A program made the position numbers and the translations under genes. A model generated the notes under the pieces. That model saw only the letters and a program-made list of their open reading frames with translations. It searched no databases and was not told the DNA's origin. This document shows positions 16,137 to 25,573 of a stretch of 64,000 nt of DNA, in pieces; the stretch's first letter is position 1, and each line of letters begins with the position of its first letter. The stretch spans positions 496,001 to 560,000 of the forward strand of contig CAWDDF010000007.1 in NCBI GenBank assembly GCA_963801035.1, in the 5' to 3' direction. This DNA comes from JACCZX01 sp963801035. GTDB lineage: Bacteria > Pseudomonadota > Gammaproteobacteria > Burkholderiales > Burkholderiaceae_F.

Positions 16137-18023
16137 ATGGCACTGCTGCAGATTGCCGAGCCGGGACAGTCGACCGATCCGCATCATCATCGGCTCGCGG
16201 TCGGCATCGATCTCGGCACGACTAATTCTCTCGTCGCCACGGTCCGTCACAGTATTCCCGTTGTGATCGACGATGCCGAGGGGCGCTCGCTATTGCCTTC
16301 CATTGTGCAGTTTCACGCCAATGGAACAACCGACGTGGGCTACTCGGCACAAAAACGCCAGGCGGTCGACGCTCGAAACACCGTCGTCTCAGTAAAGCGT
16401 CTGATGGGCCGAGGTATGCACGATGTTGAACATATCGAGAACATGCCGTACGACTTCGTCGATTCGCCTGGAATGGTGCAGCTGCGAACCGTTGCCGGCG
16501 TGCGGAGCCCGGTCGAAGTCTCCGCCGAGATTCTGAAGAAATTGCGCAAGCGCGCCGAACAGACGCTGGGCGGCGATCTGGTGGGTGCGGTCATCACCGT
16601 GCCTGCGTACTTCGACGACGCGCAGCGGCAGGCAACGAAAGACGCGGCACGCCTGGCAGGGCTAAACGTGTTGCGGCTGTTGAGCGAACCGACGGCTGCC
16701 GCGGTCGCGTATGGGCTCGATCAGGGAGCGCAGGGCGTGTATGCGGTTTACGACCTGGGCGGCGGAACGTTCGACATTTCGATTCTGCGGCTGACGAAGG
16801 GCGTATTTGAAGTGCTTGCGACCGGAGGCGATTCTGCGCTGGGTGGCGATGATTTCGATCAACGCGTCTTCTGCTGGCTTGTCGAGCACTCCAGACTGCT
16901 GCCACTGTCTGCGCAGGACACGCGGCTGCTGATGGTCAAGGCGCGCGAGGCAAAAGAACGCATGTCGACCGAGCCCGAGGTGCGCGTGAACGCCGTGTTA
17001 TCGACCGGTGAAGTCATCGACCAGACACTGACCAGCCGCGAGTTCGCACGGATGACGGAACCACTCGTACAAAAGACACTGTCCGCGTGCAGAAATGCCT
17101 TGCGCGATGCCAACCTTAAAACGAATCAGATCGACGGTGTCGTGATGGTCGGCGGTGCCACACGAATGCCCCACGTGCGCCATGCGGTGGGCGAATTCTT
17201 TGGTCAGGCGCCGCTGACGAACATCGACCCGGATAAGGTCGTTGCACTCGGTGCCGCAATTCAAGCGAACCTGCTCGCGGGAAACCGCGCGCCGGGCGAC
17301 GACTGGCTGCTGCTCGACGTAATTCCGTTATCGCTTGGGTTGGAAACGATGGGCGGGTTGGTTGAAAAGATTATCGAACGCAACTCGACGATTCCGGTTG
17401 CGAGAGCGCAGGAGTTCACGACCTTCAAGGACGGACAGACTGCGATTGCCATTCACGTCGTGCAGGGCGAGCGTGAGCTGGTTGCCGATTGCCGTTCGCT
17501 CGCGCGCTTCGAGCTGCGCGGCATTCCTCCGATGCCGGCCGGCGCTGCACGGGTACGCGTTACGTTCCAGGTCGACGCCGATGGGCTGCTTGATGTCAAC
17601 GCGCTGGAGATCGGCAGCGGTGTGCAGGCGTCTATCGTCGTCAAGCCTTCCTATGGATTGAGCGACGACGACGTCACACGCATGCTGCAGGAATCGTTCG
17701 GCTCGGCCGATGACGACATGCGCAGGCGCGCGTTGCGTGAGCAACAAGTTGACGCGCAGCGGCTGATCGAAGCAACAAGGGCGGCGCTGGCCGCCGACGG
17801 TGACTTGCTGAGCTCGGAAGAACGGACAACGATAGAGCAGCTGATCGCCGCATTGAGCGACAGGACGCGCGGCGACGATCATATCGGCATCAAGACCTTG
17901 ATCGAGGCGCTGGGTCAGGCGACCGATGATTTTGCTGCGCGCCGCATGGACCGATCGATCCGCGCCGCACTTGCGGGTCGCCGGATCGATGAACTCGCCG
18001 GCGTCGGCAGTCGCGCCGAATAG
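16137..18023 (+). CDS. hscA: Fe-S protein assembly chaperone HscA
   Basis: HscA is the specialised Hsp70 that drives cluster release from IscU. The 628-residue product contains the Hsp70 signatures VGIDLGTTNSLVA (near residue 23), VYDLGGGTFDISIL and VVMVGGATRMPHVR, then the substrate-binding domain. Position between hscB and fdx, nine bases after hscB, and length near the 616 of E. coli HscA separate it from DnaK. No frame or motif problem seen. Confidence 0.97.
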   Translation: MALLQIAEPGQSTDPHHHRLAVGIDLGTTNSLVATVRHSIPVVIDDAEGRSLLPSIVQFHANGTTDVGYSAQKRQAVDARNTVVSVKRLMGRGMHDVEHIENMPYDFVDSPGMVQLRTVAGVRSPVEVSAEILKKLRKRAEQTLGGDLVGAVITVPAYFDDAQRQATKDAARLAGLNVLRLLSEPTAAAVAYGLDQGAQGVYAVYDLGGGTFDISILRLTKGVFEVLATGGDSALGGDDFDQRVFCWLVEHSRLLPLSAQDTRLLMVKAREAKERMSTEPEVRVNAVLSTGEVIDQTLTSREFARMTEPLVQKTLSACRNALRDANLKTNQIDGVVMVGGATRMPHVRHAVGEFFGQAPLTNIDPDKVVALGAAIQANLLAGNRAPGDDWLLLDVIPLSLGLETMGGLVEKIIERNSTIPVARAQEFTTFKDGQTAIAIHVVQGERELVADCRSLARFELRGIPPMPAGAARVRVTFQVDADGLLDVNALEIGSGVQASIVVKPSYGLSDDDVTRMLQESFGSADDDMRRRALREQQVDAQRLIEATRAALAADGDLLSSEERTTIEQLIAALSDRTRGDDHIGIKTLIEALGQATDDFAARRMDRSIRAALAGRRIDELAGVGSRAE

Positions 18024-18024
18024 C

Positions 18025-18378
18025 ATGCCCAGAATCACCGTCTTGCCGCACGCGGAAATCTGCCCTCAGGGCGCAGAGTTCGAGAGCGCATCCGGCGTCT
18101 CGGTGGCCGACGCGTTGCTGGATCACCATGTGGACATTGAGCACGCGTGCGGCAAGGTCGCCGCGTGCACGACCTGTCACTGCATCATTCGCAAGGGTTT
18201 CAATTCGCTGCCGCCGGCGGAAGACACCGAGGAAGATCTGCTCGATCGCGCGTGGGGCCTGACGTCGGTGTCACGCCTGTCGTGTCAGGCAATCGTGCAG
18301 AACGAAGATCTGACGATCGAGATTCCAAAGTACAGCATCAATCACGCCAAGGAAGTCGAACAGAAAGAATCGTCATGA
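18025..18378 (+). CDS. fdx: Isc-type [2Fe-2S] ferredoxin
   Basis: This adrenodoxin-type ferredoxin supplies electrons to the ISC machinery. The ATG at 18025, one base after the hscA stop, gives 117 residues beginning MPRITVLPHAEICPQGAEFE; the open frame reaches further upstream but without family support. Cluster ligands are the cysteines in HACGKVAACTTCHC and the later RLSCQA. The stop overlaps the iscX ATG (ATGA). Confidence 0.95.
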   Translation: MPRITVLPHAEICPQGAEFESASGVSVADALLDHHVDIEHACGKVAACTTCHCIIRKGFNSLPPAEDTEEDLLDRAWGLTSVSRLSCQAIVQNEDLTIEIPKYSINHAKEVEQKESS

Positions 18379-18569
18379 AATGGATCGACAGTGAAGATAT
18401 CGCAATAGCTCTTTTCGAAAAATATCCGGACGTCGATCCGCGTACGGTTCGGTTCACCGATCTGCGGCGTTGGGTATGTGAGCTGGAGAACTTCTCTGAC
18501 GATCCGAACCGCTCAGGAGAAAAAATCCTGGAAGCGATTCAAATGGCGTGGATCGAAGAGACGTCCTAA
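18375..18569 (+). CDS. iscX: Fe-S cluster assembly protein IscX
   Basis: IscX is a small acidic protein that binds IscS and iron and tunes the rate of cluster assembly. The 64-residue product from the ATG at 18375 (MKWIDSEDIAIALFEKYPD) has the conserved DPRTVRFTDLRRWVCEL and the ending ILEAIQMAWIEE. It closes the isc operon and its stop codon overlaps the stop of the convergent NUDIX gene by four bases. Confidence 0.95.
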   Translation: MKWIDSEDIAIALFEKYPDVDPRTVRFTDLRRWVCELENFSDDPNRSGEKILEAIQMAWIEETS

Positions 18570-19390
18570 CCGACGCTGAAAAGTCCGGCCGGAGTATCGA
18601 GGTCACTGCGCCGCGCAACACTTTCCAACGTGACCAGCGCAGACTCGAGGGTGAACTCGTCGCGCTCGATCGCTGCGACGACGTCCTCGACTTTTCGAGC
18701 GTCGATTGCATCGACTTCCCCATCGCGATTCTGTAGCTGCAAGTCCGGCGGAAGCGAAGCGTCGAACGTATGGATGATTTCAGATTGCAGCCCCTCTGGA
18801 ACGGAACGGCGCACGTGAAACGAGCGGCCTCGCTCAAGACGAACACGATCGAGGCGCAGACCGGCTTCCTCCCACGCTTCGCGGGCCAGCGCCTGCTCAA
18901 GCGTTTCGTCCGCCGGCACCATCCCTCCGACCAGGTTGTCCCAAAGCCCCGGATCGATCTGCTTGTGTGCGGCTCGCCGAGATACAAGCAAGGTGTCTGC
19001 AGCAACGTACGCATTCAAATGTACTGCATTGGTCGTAATGCCAAGCGGGCGACACGCTGCGCGTTCTACGACAGCGAGCGGCGGATTGCCGACTGACAAC
19101 ACTTCGTCGCGCCAGCCCGAAATCATGCCGGCGTCTCGCAACTGCTCGGCCGCTTGGGCCAATAGCTTCGAGCGGGCGGCGAAATCGAGCGTGGCGTGGC
19201 CGAGAGTTAAGTTCTGATCATTGAGGCTGAAGCCGTCGACTTTGTCGGCCAGGAATCGCGCGACCTCAGGCTGCACATCGCCAACACGAGTTCCTTCAAT
19301 GATCAGCGCTATCAGCCCGGCGGGAAGCGGTGGCTGCGCGCGCGCCTGCAGACGACCAATCAGCCGCTGCAGCCTCCGCTGCTGCAGCAC
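18566..19390 (-). CDS. NUDIX hydrolase with N-terminal DUF4743 domain
   Basis: The 274-residue product has an N-terminal domain of the DUF4743 type and a C-terminal NUDIX hydrolase fold with the Nudix box read as GGMVPADETLEQALAREAWEEAGL near residues 155-178. Such proteins cleave nucleoside diphosphate derivatives; the eukaryotic relatives act on thiamine metabolites, but the bacterial substrate is unknown. The chosen start is a GTG sharing one base with the lysS TAG (TAGTG), so the pair is probably translationally coupled. The open frame continues upstream inside lysS without likely meaning. Tail-to-tail overlap of four bases with iscX. Confidence 0.85.
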   Translation of the reverse strand: MLQQRRLQRLIGRLQARAQPPLPAGLIALIIEGTRVGDVQPEVARFLADKVDGFSLNDQNLTLGHATLDFAARSKLLAQAAEQLRDAGMISGWRDEVLSVGNPPLAVVERAACRPLGITTNAVHLNAYVAADTLLVSRRAAHKQIDPGLWDNLVGGMVPADETLEQALAREAWEEAGLRLDRVRLERGRSFHVRRSVPEGLQSEIIHTFDASLPPDLQLQNRDGEVDAIDARKVEDVVAAIERDEFTLESALVTLESVARRSDLDTPAGLFSVG

Positions 19391-20895
19391 TACGCTTCCG
19401 GTCTCATGTGCGGAAAGAGGATGACGTCGCGGATGTTTGCCGAGTCGGTCAGCATCATCACGAGTCGGTCGATGCCGATGCCGCATCCGGCTGTGGGTGG
19501 CATCCCGTACTCGAGTGCACGCACATAATCGGCGTCGTAATACATCGCCTCTTCATCGCCGGCGTCTTTCGCTTTCGCCTGTTGGTTGAAGCGAGCGGCC
19601 TGGTCTTCCGGATCGTTCAACTCGGAAAAACCATTCGCAATTTCCCGGCCGGCAATGAACAATTCGAATCGCTCGGTAATGTCCGGGTGAGAATCGGAAG
19701 CGCGGGCCAGAGGAGACACTTCGATCGGATAGTCGACGATAAACGTGGGTTGAATCAGTTTGTCTTCGGCCACTTCCTCGAACATCGCAAGCTGCAACGC
19801 GCCAAGGCCTGCTTCCTCGGAATGTGCGCTTCCTTTGGCGCGCAGCTCACGATGCAGGAAGCTACGATCTGCCAACTGTTCTTCCGAGTACTGCGGTGCA
19901 TGCAGGCGGATAGCCTGCACTGTCGTAAGGCGCGCAAACGGCGGCGTCAGCTCAATCGTCTGCCCTTGATAGTCGATGCGCGCCGAGTCCGTCGTCGCCA
20001 ACGCGACGTGATTGATCAACCGCTCAGTGAAATCCATCAGCCATTTGTAATCCTGATACGCCGCATAGAACTCGAGCATCGTGAATTCCGGGTTATGCCG
20101 CGGCGAGATGCCCTCGTTGCGAAAGTTGCGGTTGATCTCGAACACGCGCTCGTAACCGCCAACGATCAGCCGCTTCAGAAAAAGCTCCGGCGCGATCCGC
20201 AGAAACATGTCGATGTCCAGCGCGTTATGGTGAGTCACGAAAGGCTTCGCCGCGGCGCCACCCGGAATAATCTGCAGCATCGGCGTTTCGACTTCGAGGA
20301 AGCCATCGGCAACCATGAAATCGCGCATTGCGGTAATGGCTTTGCTGCGCGTGACGAACAATTTGCGCGTCTCGTCGCTCATGATCAGATCGACGTAGCG
20401 CTGGCGATAACGCAGCTCGCGGTCTTCGAGCCCGTGAAATTTGTCCGGCAGCGGTCGCAACGATTTTGCGAGAAGACGTAACTCGGTACAGCGGATGCTC
20501 AGTTCGCCCTTCAGCGTCTTGAATACAACACCACGTGCGGCGATGATGTCGCCGATGTCCCAGCGCTTGAACTCGTCGTGTGCCTCTTTCCCTACTTCAT
20601 CGTCGGCTACATAAAACTGAATGCGGCCGCTGCCATCCTGCACGGTCGCGAAACTGGCTTTTCCCATCAGACGCTTGAGCATCATGCGGCCGGCGACGGC
20701 CACCTCGATGTGCTCCTGAGCGAGTGTGTCGCGCTCGCGCGCGCCGTATTTGACTTGCAGCTCTTCGGCGAGATGCGTGCGCCGAAAATCGTTCGGGAAC
20801 GCAGGTCCGCTGGTGCGTAACGCGGCAAGCTTTGCCCTCCGTTCCGCGATGATCTGGTTCTCGTCGACTTGCGGCGGCTCTTTGGATTCGTTCAT
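19390..20895 (-). CDS. lysS: Lysyl-tRNA synthetase (class II)
   Basis: LysS charges tRNA-Lys. The 501-residue product has the N-terminal anticodon-binding OB fold (VAVAGRMMLKRLMGKASFAT) and class II catalytic motifs: motif 2 FRNEGISPRHNPEFTMLEFY and motif 3 with GCGIGIDRLVMMLT near the C-terminus. It ends HMRPEA. Upstream, an SDR gene follows in reading order prfB-SDR-lysS, all minus strand and closely spaced (three bases between SDR stop and lysS start), so probably one operon. Confidence 0.97.
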   Translation of the reverse strand: MNESKEPPQVDENQIIAERRAKLAALRTSGPAFPNDFRRTHLAEELQVKYGARERDTLAQEHIEVAVAGRMMLKRLMGKASFATVQDGSGRIQFYVADDEVGKEAHDEFKRWDIGDIIAARGVVFKTLKGELSIRCTELRLLAKSLRPLPDKFHGLEDRELRYRQRYVDLIMSDETRKLFVTRSKAITAMRDFMVADGFLEVETPMLQIIPGGAAAKPFVTHHNALDIDMFLRIAPELFLKRLIVGGYERVFEINRNFRNEGISPRHNPEFTMLEFYAAYQDYKWLMDFTERLINHVALATTDSARIDYQGQTIELTPPFARLTTVQAIRLHAPQYSEEQLADRSFLHRELRAKGSAHSEEAGLGALQLAMFEEVAEDKLIQPTFIVDYPIEVSPLARASDSHPDITERFELFIAGREIANGFSELNDPEDQAARFNQQAKAKDAGDEEAMYYDADYVRALEYGMPPTAGCGIGIDRLVMMLTDSANIRDVILFPHMRPEA

Positions 20896-20898
20896 GGC

Positions 20899-21660
20899 TC
20901 AGGCGTCGCGTACGTCTGCGACTGGGTTCGTACCGAAATCGCGTCGTTCGAGAAAAGCGAGCACCTTTTGGGCAGCATCGTCGGCCGAGCTTAGCTGGCC
21001 TTTGTCCTTCATCGCGGCAAAGCGCGGCTGGGCCGGAAACGCGCGTGGATCGGCTTCGCGCAATTCGATCTGCATGTCGGTGTCGATGACACCGGGCGCC
21101 AGTGAGACGATCATTGCGCCGCTGCGCCCGTGTGCTTCATCAAGCGCGACGACGCGCGAAAAATGGTCGAGCCCCGCCTTGGCCGCGCAATACGCTGCAG
21201 TCCCGCCCAACGGTGTCTTGCCTGCTCCGGACGAAATGTTCAAGACCTTGCGCGGAACACTCCAGCCACGCGTCGCGCGCAAGAACGCTCGGGTCAACAG
21301 CATCGGCGCCTCGAGCCCCACACGCAGCACTGCGGCAAGCGAGGCGGCGTCGCTGTCGACGATCGGCCCTGGCTTGCCTGGAAGCGCCGCGTTGTTGATC
21401 AACGTTACCGCCGAAAAAGAATTCTGCTGACTGCCGAGCCAGGCTTCCAGACGATCCGACGCCGACACACCATCGGTCAGATCGATTGCCCATTGCTCGA
21501 CCGGTGAGCCAGTTTCTGCAGCTCGTGCGTCAAGCGACTGGTCCGGCCGACGGGACATCGTCAGCAGCGCAGCACCGCGCTGCACGAGTTGCTCTGCGAG
21601 CGCAGCGCCGAGCCCGCGCGAAGCACCGGTCAAGATCGTCAGAGGGCGGGGGGGCTGCAT
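20899..21660 (-). CDS. Short-chain dehydrogenase/reductase
   Basis: This 253-residue protein is a classical NAD(P)-dependent SDR: nucleotide-binding motif TGASRGLG near the N-terminus, NNAA at the end of beta 4, catalytic Ser in NISSGAG and the YxxxK motif YCAAKAGLD. The substrate cannot be inferred. The ATG at 21660-21658 shares one base with the prfB TGA stop; a TTG one codon upstream is also possible. Its place between prfB and lysS suggests co-transcription rather than a shared pathway. Confidence 0.85.
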   Translation of the reverse strand: MQPPRPLTILTGASRGLGAALAEQLVQRGAALLTMSRRPDQSLDARAAETGSPVEQWAIDLTDGVSASDRLEAWLGSQQNSFSAVTLINNAALPGKPGPIVDSDAASLAAVLRVGLEAPMLLTRAFLRATRGWSVPRKVLNISSGAGKTPLGGTAAYCAAKAGLDHFSRVVALDEAHGRSGAMIVSLAPGVIDTDMQIELREADPRAFPAQPRFAAMKDKGQLSSADDAAQKVLAFLERRDFGTNPVADVRDA

Positions 21661-22764
21661 CAAACCCCTTGCTTCAAGCTGGCTTCGATGAAGTCATCCA
21701 GATCACCGTCAAGCACGGCTTGGGTGTTACCCACCTCGTAGTTAGTGCGCAAATCCTTGATGCGCGACTGGTCGAGCACGTACGAGCGAATCTGATGGCC
21801 CCAGCCGATATCCGTTTTTGAATCCTCGAGCGCAGTCTGCTGTGCCTGCCGCTTGCGCAGCTCCTGCTCATACAACTTCGACTTCAGCATCGCCATCGCT
21901 TCGGCCCGGTTACGGTGCTGGCTGCGGTCATTCTGGCTCTGCACGACGATGCCGCTCGGCAGATGTGTGATTCGTACAGCCGATTCCGTCTTGTTGACAT
22001 GCTGGCCGCCGGCACCTGAGGCGCGGTATACGTCGACGCGCAGATCGGCCGGATTGACCTCTACCTCGATCGTCTCGTCGACCTCCGGATAGACGAACAC
22101 ACTGGCAAACGACGTATGGCGGCGTGCATTCGAATCGAACGGTGACTTGCGCACCAGACGGTGAATTCCCGTCTCCGTACGCAGCATGCCGAATGCATAA
22201 TCGCCGACCAGCTTGATCGTCGCACCCTTGATGCCGGCGACCTCGCCACTCGTTTCATCGAGCAACTCGGACTTGAACTTGCGGCGTTCCGCGTACCGCA
22301 GATACATGCGCTCGAGCATCGATGCCCAGTCCTGCGCCTCGGTACCACCGGCACCCGCTTGAATTTCGATGAAACAATTGTTTGGATCGAGCGGATTGTT
22401 GAACATCCGCTGAAACTCGAGCTCGGCAACCTCTTTCGCCAGTGCGGCAACATCGGCATCGACCGCCAGCAGTGTTGCTTCGTCGCCATCGCTGCGGGCC
22501 ATCGCGAACAACTCGCCCGAATCGCTGATTGCTGATTCGAGCTTGCGCATCTTTTGAACGATCCCCTCGGCGCTCTTCTTCTCTCTGCCAAGCTCCTGTG
22601 CGCGCTTCGGGTCTTCCCAGACCTTGGGATCTTCGAGCGCGCGACCGACTTCCTCTAGCCGGCGTTCCTTTGCATCAACGTCAAAGATACCTCCGCAGCT
22701 CGGACAGGCGAGTGCGCAGGTCCGCGACGGTGCCTTCAACTTGATTCAAGCGCTCGGCTTCCAT
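21660..22764 (-). CDS. prfB: Peptide chain release factor 2, with programmed +1 frameshift
   Basis: RF2 releases peptides at UGA and UAA. The gene is split into a 27-codon first frame (22764-22684, starting MEAERLNQVEGTVADLRTRL) ending at an in-frame TGA, and a main frame from GAC at 22682 to the stop at 21660, total about 367 residues. The junction CTTTGAC with GGAGG three bases upstream is the classic autoregulatory +1 shift. Conserved marks include the GGQ motif (SGAGGQHVNKTES) and the SPF stop-recognition motif (RKSPFDS). An AAGGA ribosome site precedes the ATG at 22764. Confidence 0.96.
22680..22695 (-). other. prfB programmed +1 ribosomal frameshift site
   Basis: On the minus strand the sequence reads GGAGG-TAT-CTT-TGA-C. 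The internal Shine-Dalgarno-like GGAGG (22694-22690), three bases before the slippery CTT codon, and the weak UGA-C stop context are the features known to drive +1 shifting in prfB, so that low RF2 raises RF2 synthesis. Confidence 0.95.
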
Positions 22765-22794
22765 GATGTCCTTTGATTTTCGAGGGGCGCCGGA

Positions 22795-24492
22795 TTATAG
22801 GGCGGCGTGTTCGATCATTAACTGCAAGCGACGCTCGCCCATATAGTCTTCGACGACAGGGCGATATGCGAGTCGTACTGTGCGCGGCACCTGTTCGGTG
22901 CGGGAAAACCAAATCGCATGGAAAAGACGGCCATCGAGATCGAGTACGAGCTTCAAGTGTCGATCCTTGACCAGTCGCTGCTCAACGACGACAAACTCGT
23001 TATCAAAGAGTGGTGCCGGAAATCCTTGCCCCCAGACGTGCGCATCAATCGCTTCAATCAGCGACAGCACGACTTCGCTTGCAGCGAGCGCGCCATCGGT
23101 GGTGATCGTGCGCTCGAAGAGCCCTCGATCGCACGACGCACGCGTGGCGTCTTCGAAGGCCGAAACAAAGCCGTCGTAGCTCGATGCCGGCATCGACAAG
23201 CCTGCCGCCATCGCGTGGCCTCCGAAGCGGCGCACGAGGGCGGGCGCCTTTTTTGTCACCAGGTCGAGCGTATCGCGCAGATGCACGCCTTCGATTGATC
23301 GGCCCGATCCGCGCAGCTCGCCATCGCTGGCGCGCGCAAATGCAACCGTCGGGCGGTGATACTTTTCCTTGATTCTCGACGCGACGAGTCCGATCACACC
23401 CTGATGCCAGTCCTCGTCGTAGAGGCAGATAGTGCTGCGCGCAGCCACCTCCGCCTCGTCAAGGACAGCCAACGCGTCGAGTTGCATGTCGCTTTCAATT
23501 TCGCGCCGGTCCCGGTTCAACTGATCGAGCTGCCGGGCAAGCTCGATTGCACGCTCGAAGCTGTCGGTGATCAGACATTCAATGCCGATCGTCATGTCAG
23601 TCAACCGCCCCGCTGCGTTGATGCGTGGGCCGATCGCGAAGCCGAGATCTCGCGCACTGGCCATGCGCGCATCCTTTCCGGCTAACTGGAAGAGTGCAGC
23701 AATGCCGGGCCGCAGCCGGCCGTGACGAATGCGCTGCAGACCTTGCGCGATCAGAATCCTGTTGTTGCGATCCAGCTTGACGACATCGGCAACAGTGCCG
23801 AGCGCGACCAGATCGAGCAGATGATCGAGTCGCGGCTGTGTTGCCGCGTCGAACGCTTCGCGCTCACGCAGTTCGGCGCGTAGCGCGAGCAGAACGTAGA
23901 ACATCACTCCGACGCCCGCCAAATGCTTGCTCGGGAATCCGCAGCCGGCCTGGTTTGGATTGACGATGCAGGCAGCCGCCGGCAGTACGGCACCGGGCAG
24001 ATGATGATCGGTAACCAGCACCGAGATGCCGAGCTCGTTAGCGCGCGCAACGCCTTCGACGCTCGCAATGCCGTTGTCAACCGTGATCAACAAGTCGGGA
24101 GGGCCTTGTGCCGCGCGCGAGGCGAGGTCAACGATCTCAGGCGTCAAGCCATAACCGTATTCGAAGCGGTTCGGCACGAGATAATCGACGTGCGCTCCCA
24201 TCGCTCGTAATCCCAGCAGTCCGACCGCGCATGCAGTGGCGCCGTCACAATCGTAATCAGCAACGATCAGCAGGCGTGAACCCGCCGTTATCGCATCGGC
24301 AAGCAGGATTGCAGCGTCATGCACATGCGAAAGTGATCCGGGCGGCATCAATCCATCCAGCACCAATCGCATCTCGGCAACATTCGCGATACCGCGCGCC
24401 GCCAGCGCGCGGGCCAGTGGTGCGGGGACGCCCTCGGCGGCCAGACGACGCGCGGTCGCGGGGTCGAAGTCCCGAACACGGAGTACCGTCAT
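22795..24492 (-). CDS. recJ: Single-stranded-DNA-specific exonuclease RecJ
   Basis: RecJ is a 5'-3' ssDNA exonuclease in recombination and mismatch repair. The 565-residue product (E. coli 577) has the DHH-family motifs: ADYDCDGATACAVGLL near residue 78, the DHH motif VTDHHLPGAVLPAA, the DHHA1 motif GGHAMAAGLS and a C-terminal OB region. The start at 24492 overlaps the upstream rpfE-like stop by four bases, implying co-transcription. No defects seen. Confidence 0.96.
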   Translation of the reverse strand: MTVLRVRDFDPATARRLAAEGVPAPLARALAARGIANVAEMRLVLDGLMPPGSLSHVHDAAILLADAITAGSRLLIVADYDCDGATACAVGLLGLRAMGAHVDYLVPNRFEYGYGLTPEIVDLASRAAQGPPDLLITVDNGIASVEGVARANELGISVLVTDHHLPGAVLPAAACIVNPNQAGCGFPSKHLAGVGVMFYVLLALRAELREREAFDAATQPRLDHLLDLVALGTVADVVKLDRNNRILIAQGLQRIRHGRLRPGIAALFQLAGKDARMASARDLGFAIGPRINAAGRLTDMTIGIECLITDSFERAIELARQLDQLNRDRREIESDMQLDALAVLDEAEVAARSTICLYDEDWHQGVIGLVASRIKEKYHRPTVAFARASDGELRGSGRSIEGVHLRDTLDLVTKKAPALVRRFGGHAMAAGLSMPASSYDGFVSAFEDATRASCDRGLFERTITTDGALAASEVVLSLIEAIDAHVWGQGFPAPLFDNEFVVVEQRLVKDRHLKLVLDLDGRLFHAIWFSRTEQVPRTVRLAYRPVVEDYMGERRLQLMIEHAAL

Positions 24493-25466
24493 TCGGAAAA
24501 TGCCTGCGCCAGCGTGCGCCGCCGCCAGGCTTTGAATCGATCCGACGACCGCAATTCAAACGTGCGCAACGTGTTGCCGCTAAAAATCAAATCGATTGCG
24601 TCTTCAGAGTGCTCGCTCAGGGAGCGATCGACCTCGGCGATTGCCTGTAGCCACGCACCCCAGTCCTGGCGCTGCCTTGCGCCCCATGCATCGTCGCTGA
24701 CGATGAGTGCGCGGTCGGTCGTCGGTGCGTGTACCGGTGCGGCGTTCGCACCCGCAGCTCGTGCCGCACCTTGCAACTCCGCGGCATCCGATTGCACTTG
24801 CGAAAATTCAATTGGAGGCAGCGGCTTCCATCGCCCGCCGCCATGCAGCCAGATCGCATTGACCGTTCGCTTCCCTTCGGCTTCGCGCTGCGCATTCACG
24901 TCGTGCGTGTGCCACGCCATTTGAATTTCGTTGTGCAAGCGACTCCAGGTCAGCGCGTCACGACCATCGGGAAGTTCGACCGCAGCTTCGGTGATCGCCG
25001 CGAGCGGGCGCGCGTCGATCTGCCAATCATGATCGGAAAGCAAGAACCAACGCTCTGAGGTCTCGATCAATCGACTGCCAGTACTTAGAGCAAGCTCGTT
25101 GGCGATAGCCATCAGTGAGCTCGATTCTGTGGGGCTGGGCGCATCGTCACCGAGCGATTGCACGAGCAGATGATCACGCGCCGCCTCCATATGCACCGGA
25201 TCGGCATGCCAGACGAACCCCGGTGCTGCTGCCCCTGTGAGCTGCGCATAGGCATAAGGTGCCGTTGGGGCGAGTGCGGGCCGACTGAACAAAGTGTTCG
25301 CAAGCCAGCCGAAATGTGCACCAGCAGGGTCTGTTGAGGCGCGTCGCTCACTGCATGCCGCACGCGACAGGCGAGCCTTCAAGGTGGGTGTATTTAGACG
25401 TGTGGTCAATGCGACGGCCAATTCCCCGGGCAGTAGCGCGCCGGCTACAAGCAGCGTGAAATGCAT
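24489..25466 (-). CDS. RpfE-type regulatory protein, phosphoglycerate-mutase-like
   Basis: The 325-residue product resembles proteins annotated in Burkholderia and Xanthomonas as RpfE-type regulators, related to cofactor-independent phosphoglycerate mutase. Supporting features are the short N-terminal MHFTLLVAGALLPGEL, the sequence ERWFLLSDHDWQIDARP, and the C-terminal IDLIFSGNTLRTFELRSSDRFKAWRR. Its place directly upstream of recJ with a four-base overlap is conserved in Burkholderiales. The biochemical activity is unknown, and the usual metal ligands of iPGM are not obvious to me. It is divergent from lolC. Confidence 0.65.
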   Translation of the reverse strand: MHFTLLVAGALLPGELAVALTTRLNTPTLKARLSRAACSERRASTDPAGAHFGWLANTLFSRPALAPTAPYAYAQLTGAAAPGFVWHADPVHMEAARDHLLVQSLGDDAPSPTESSSLMAIANELALSTGSRLIETSERWFLLSDHDWQIDARPLAAITEAAVELPDGRDALTWSRLHNEIQMAWHTHDVNAQREAEGKRTVNAIWLHGGGRWKPLPPIEFSQVQSDAAELQGAARAAGANAAPVHAPTTDRALIVSDDAWGARQRQDWGAWLQAIAEVDRSLSEHSEDAIDLIFSGNTLRTFELRSSDRFKAWRRRTLAQAFSE

Positions 25467-25530
25467 TGATCGATTTTACGGTCGAATGCGCTGATTCAAC
25501 CTGGTTGCTTTGATCTGAGCGCCGCTTGGC

Positions 25531-25536
25531 TACAAT
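25531..25536 (+). promoter_or_regulatory. Possible -10 element for lolCD
   Basis: TACAAT lies 38 bases before the lolC TTG start in the short gap to the divergent rpfE-like gene. No good -35 at standard spacing is seen (TTGATC at 15 bases is the best), so this is tentative. Confidence 0.3.
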
Positions 25537-25573
25537 CGTCGCGCTTTACCCTATCCCATTTCCCGTCATTCAA

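Noticed and set aside
19330..20481. 383-codon plus-strand frame opposite lysS
   Set aside because: Antisense to the conserved lysS gene; sequence has no protein family character.
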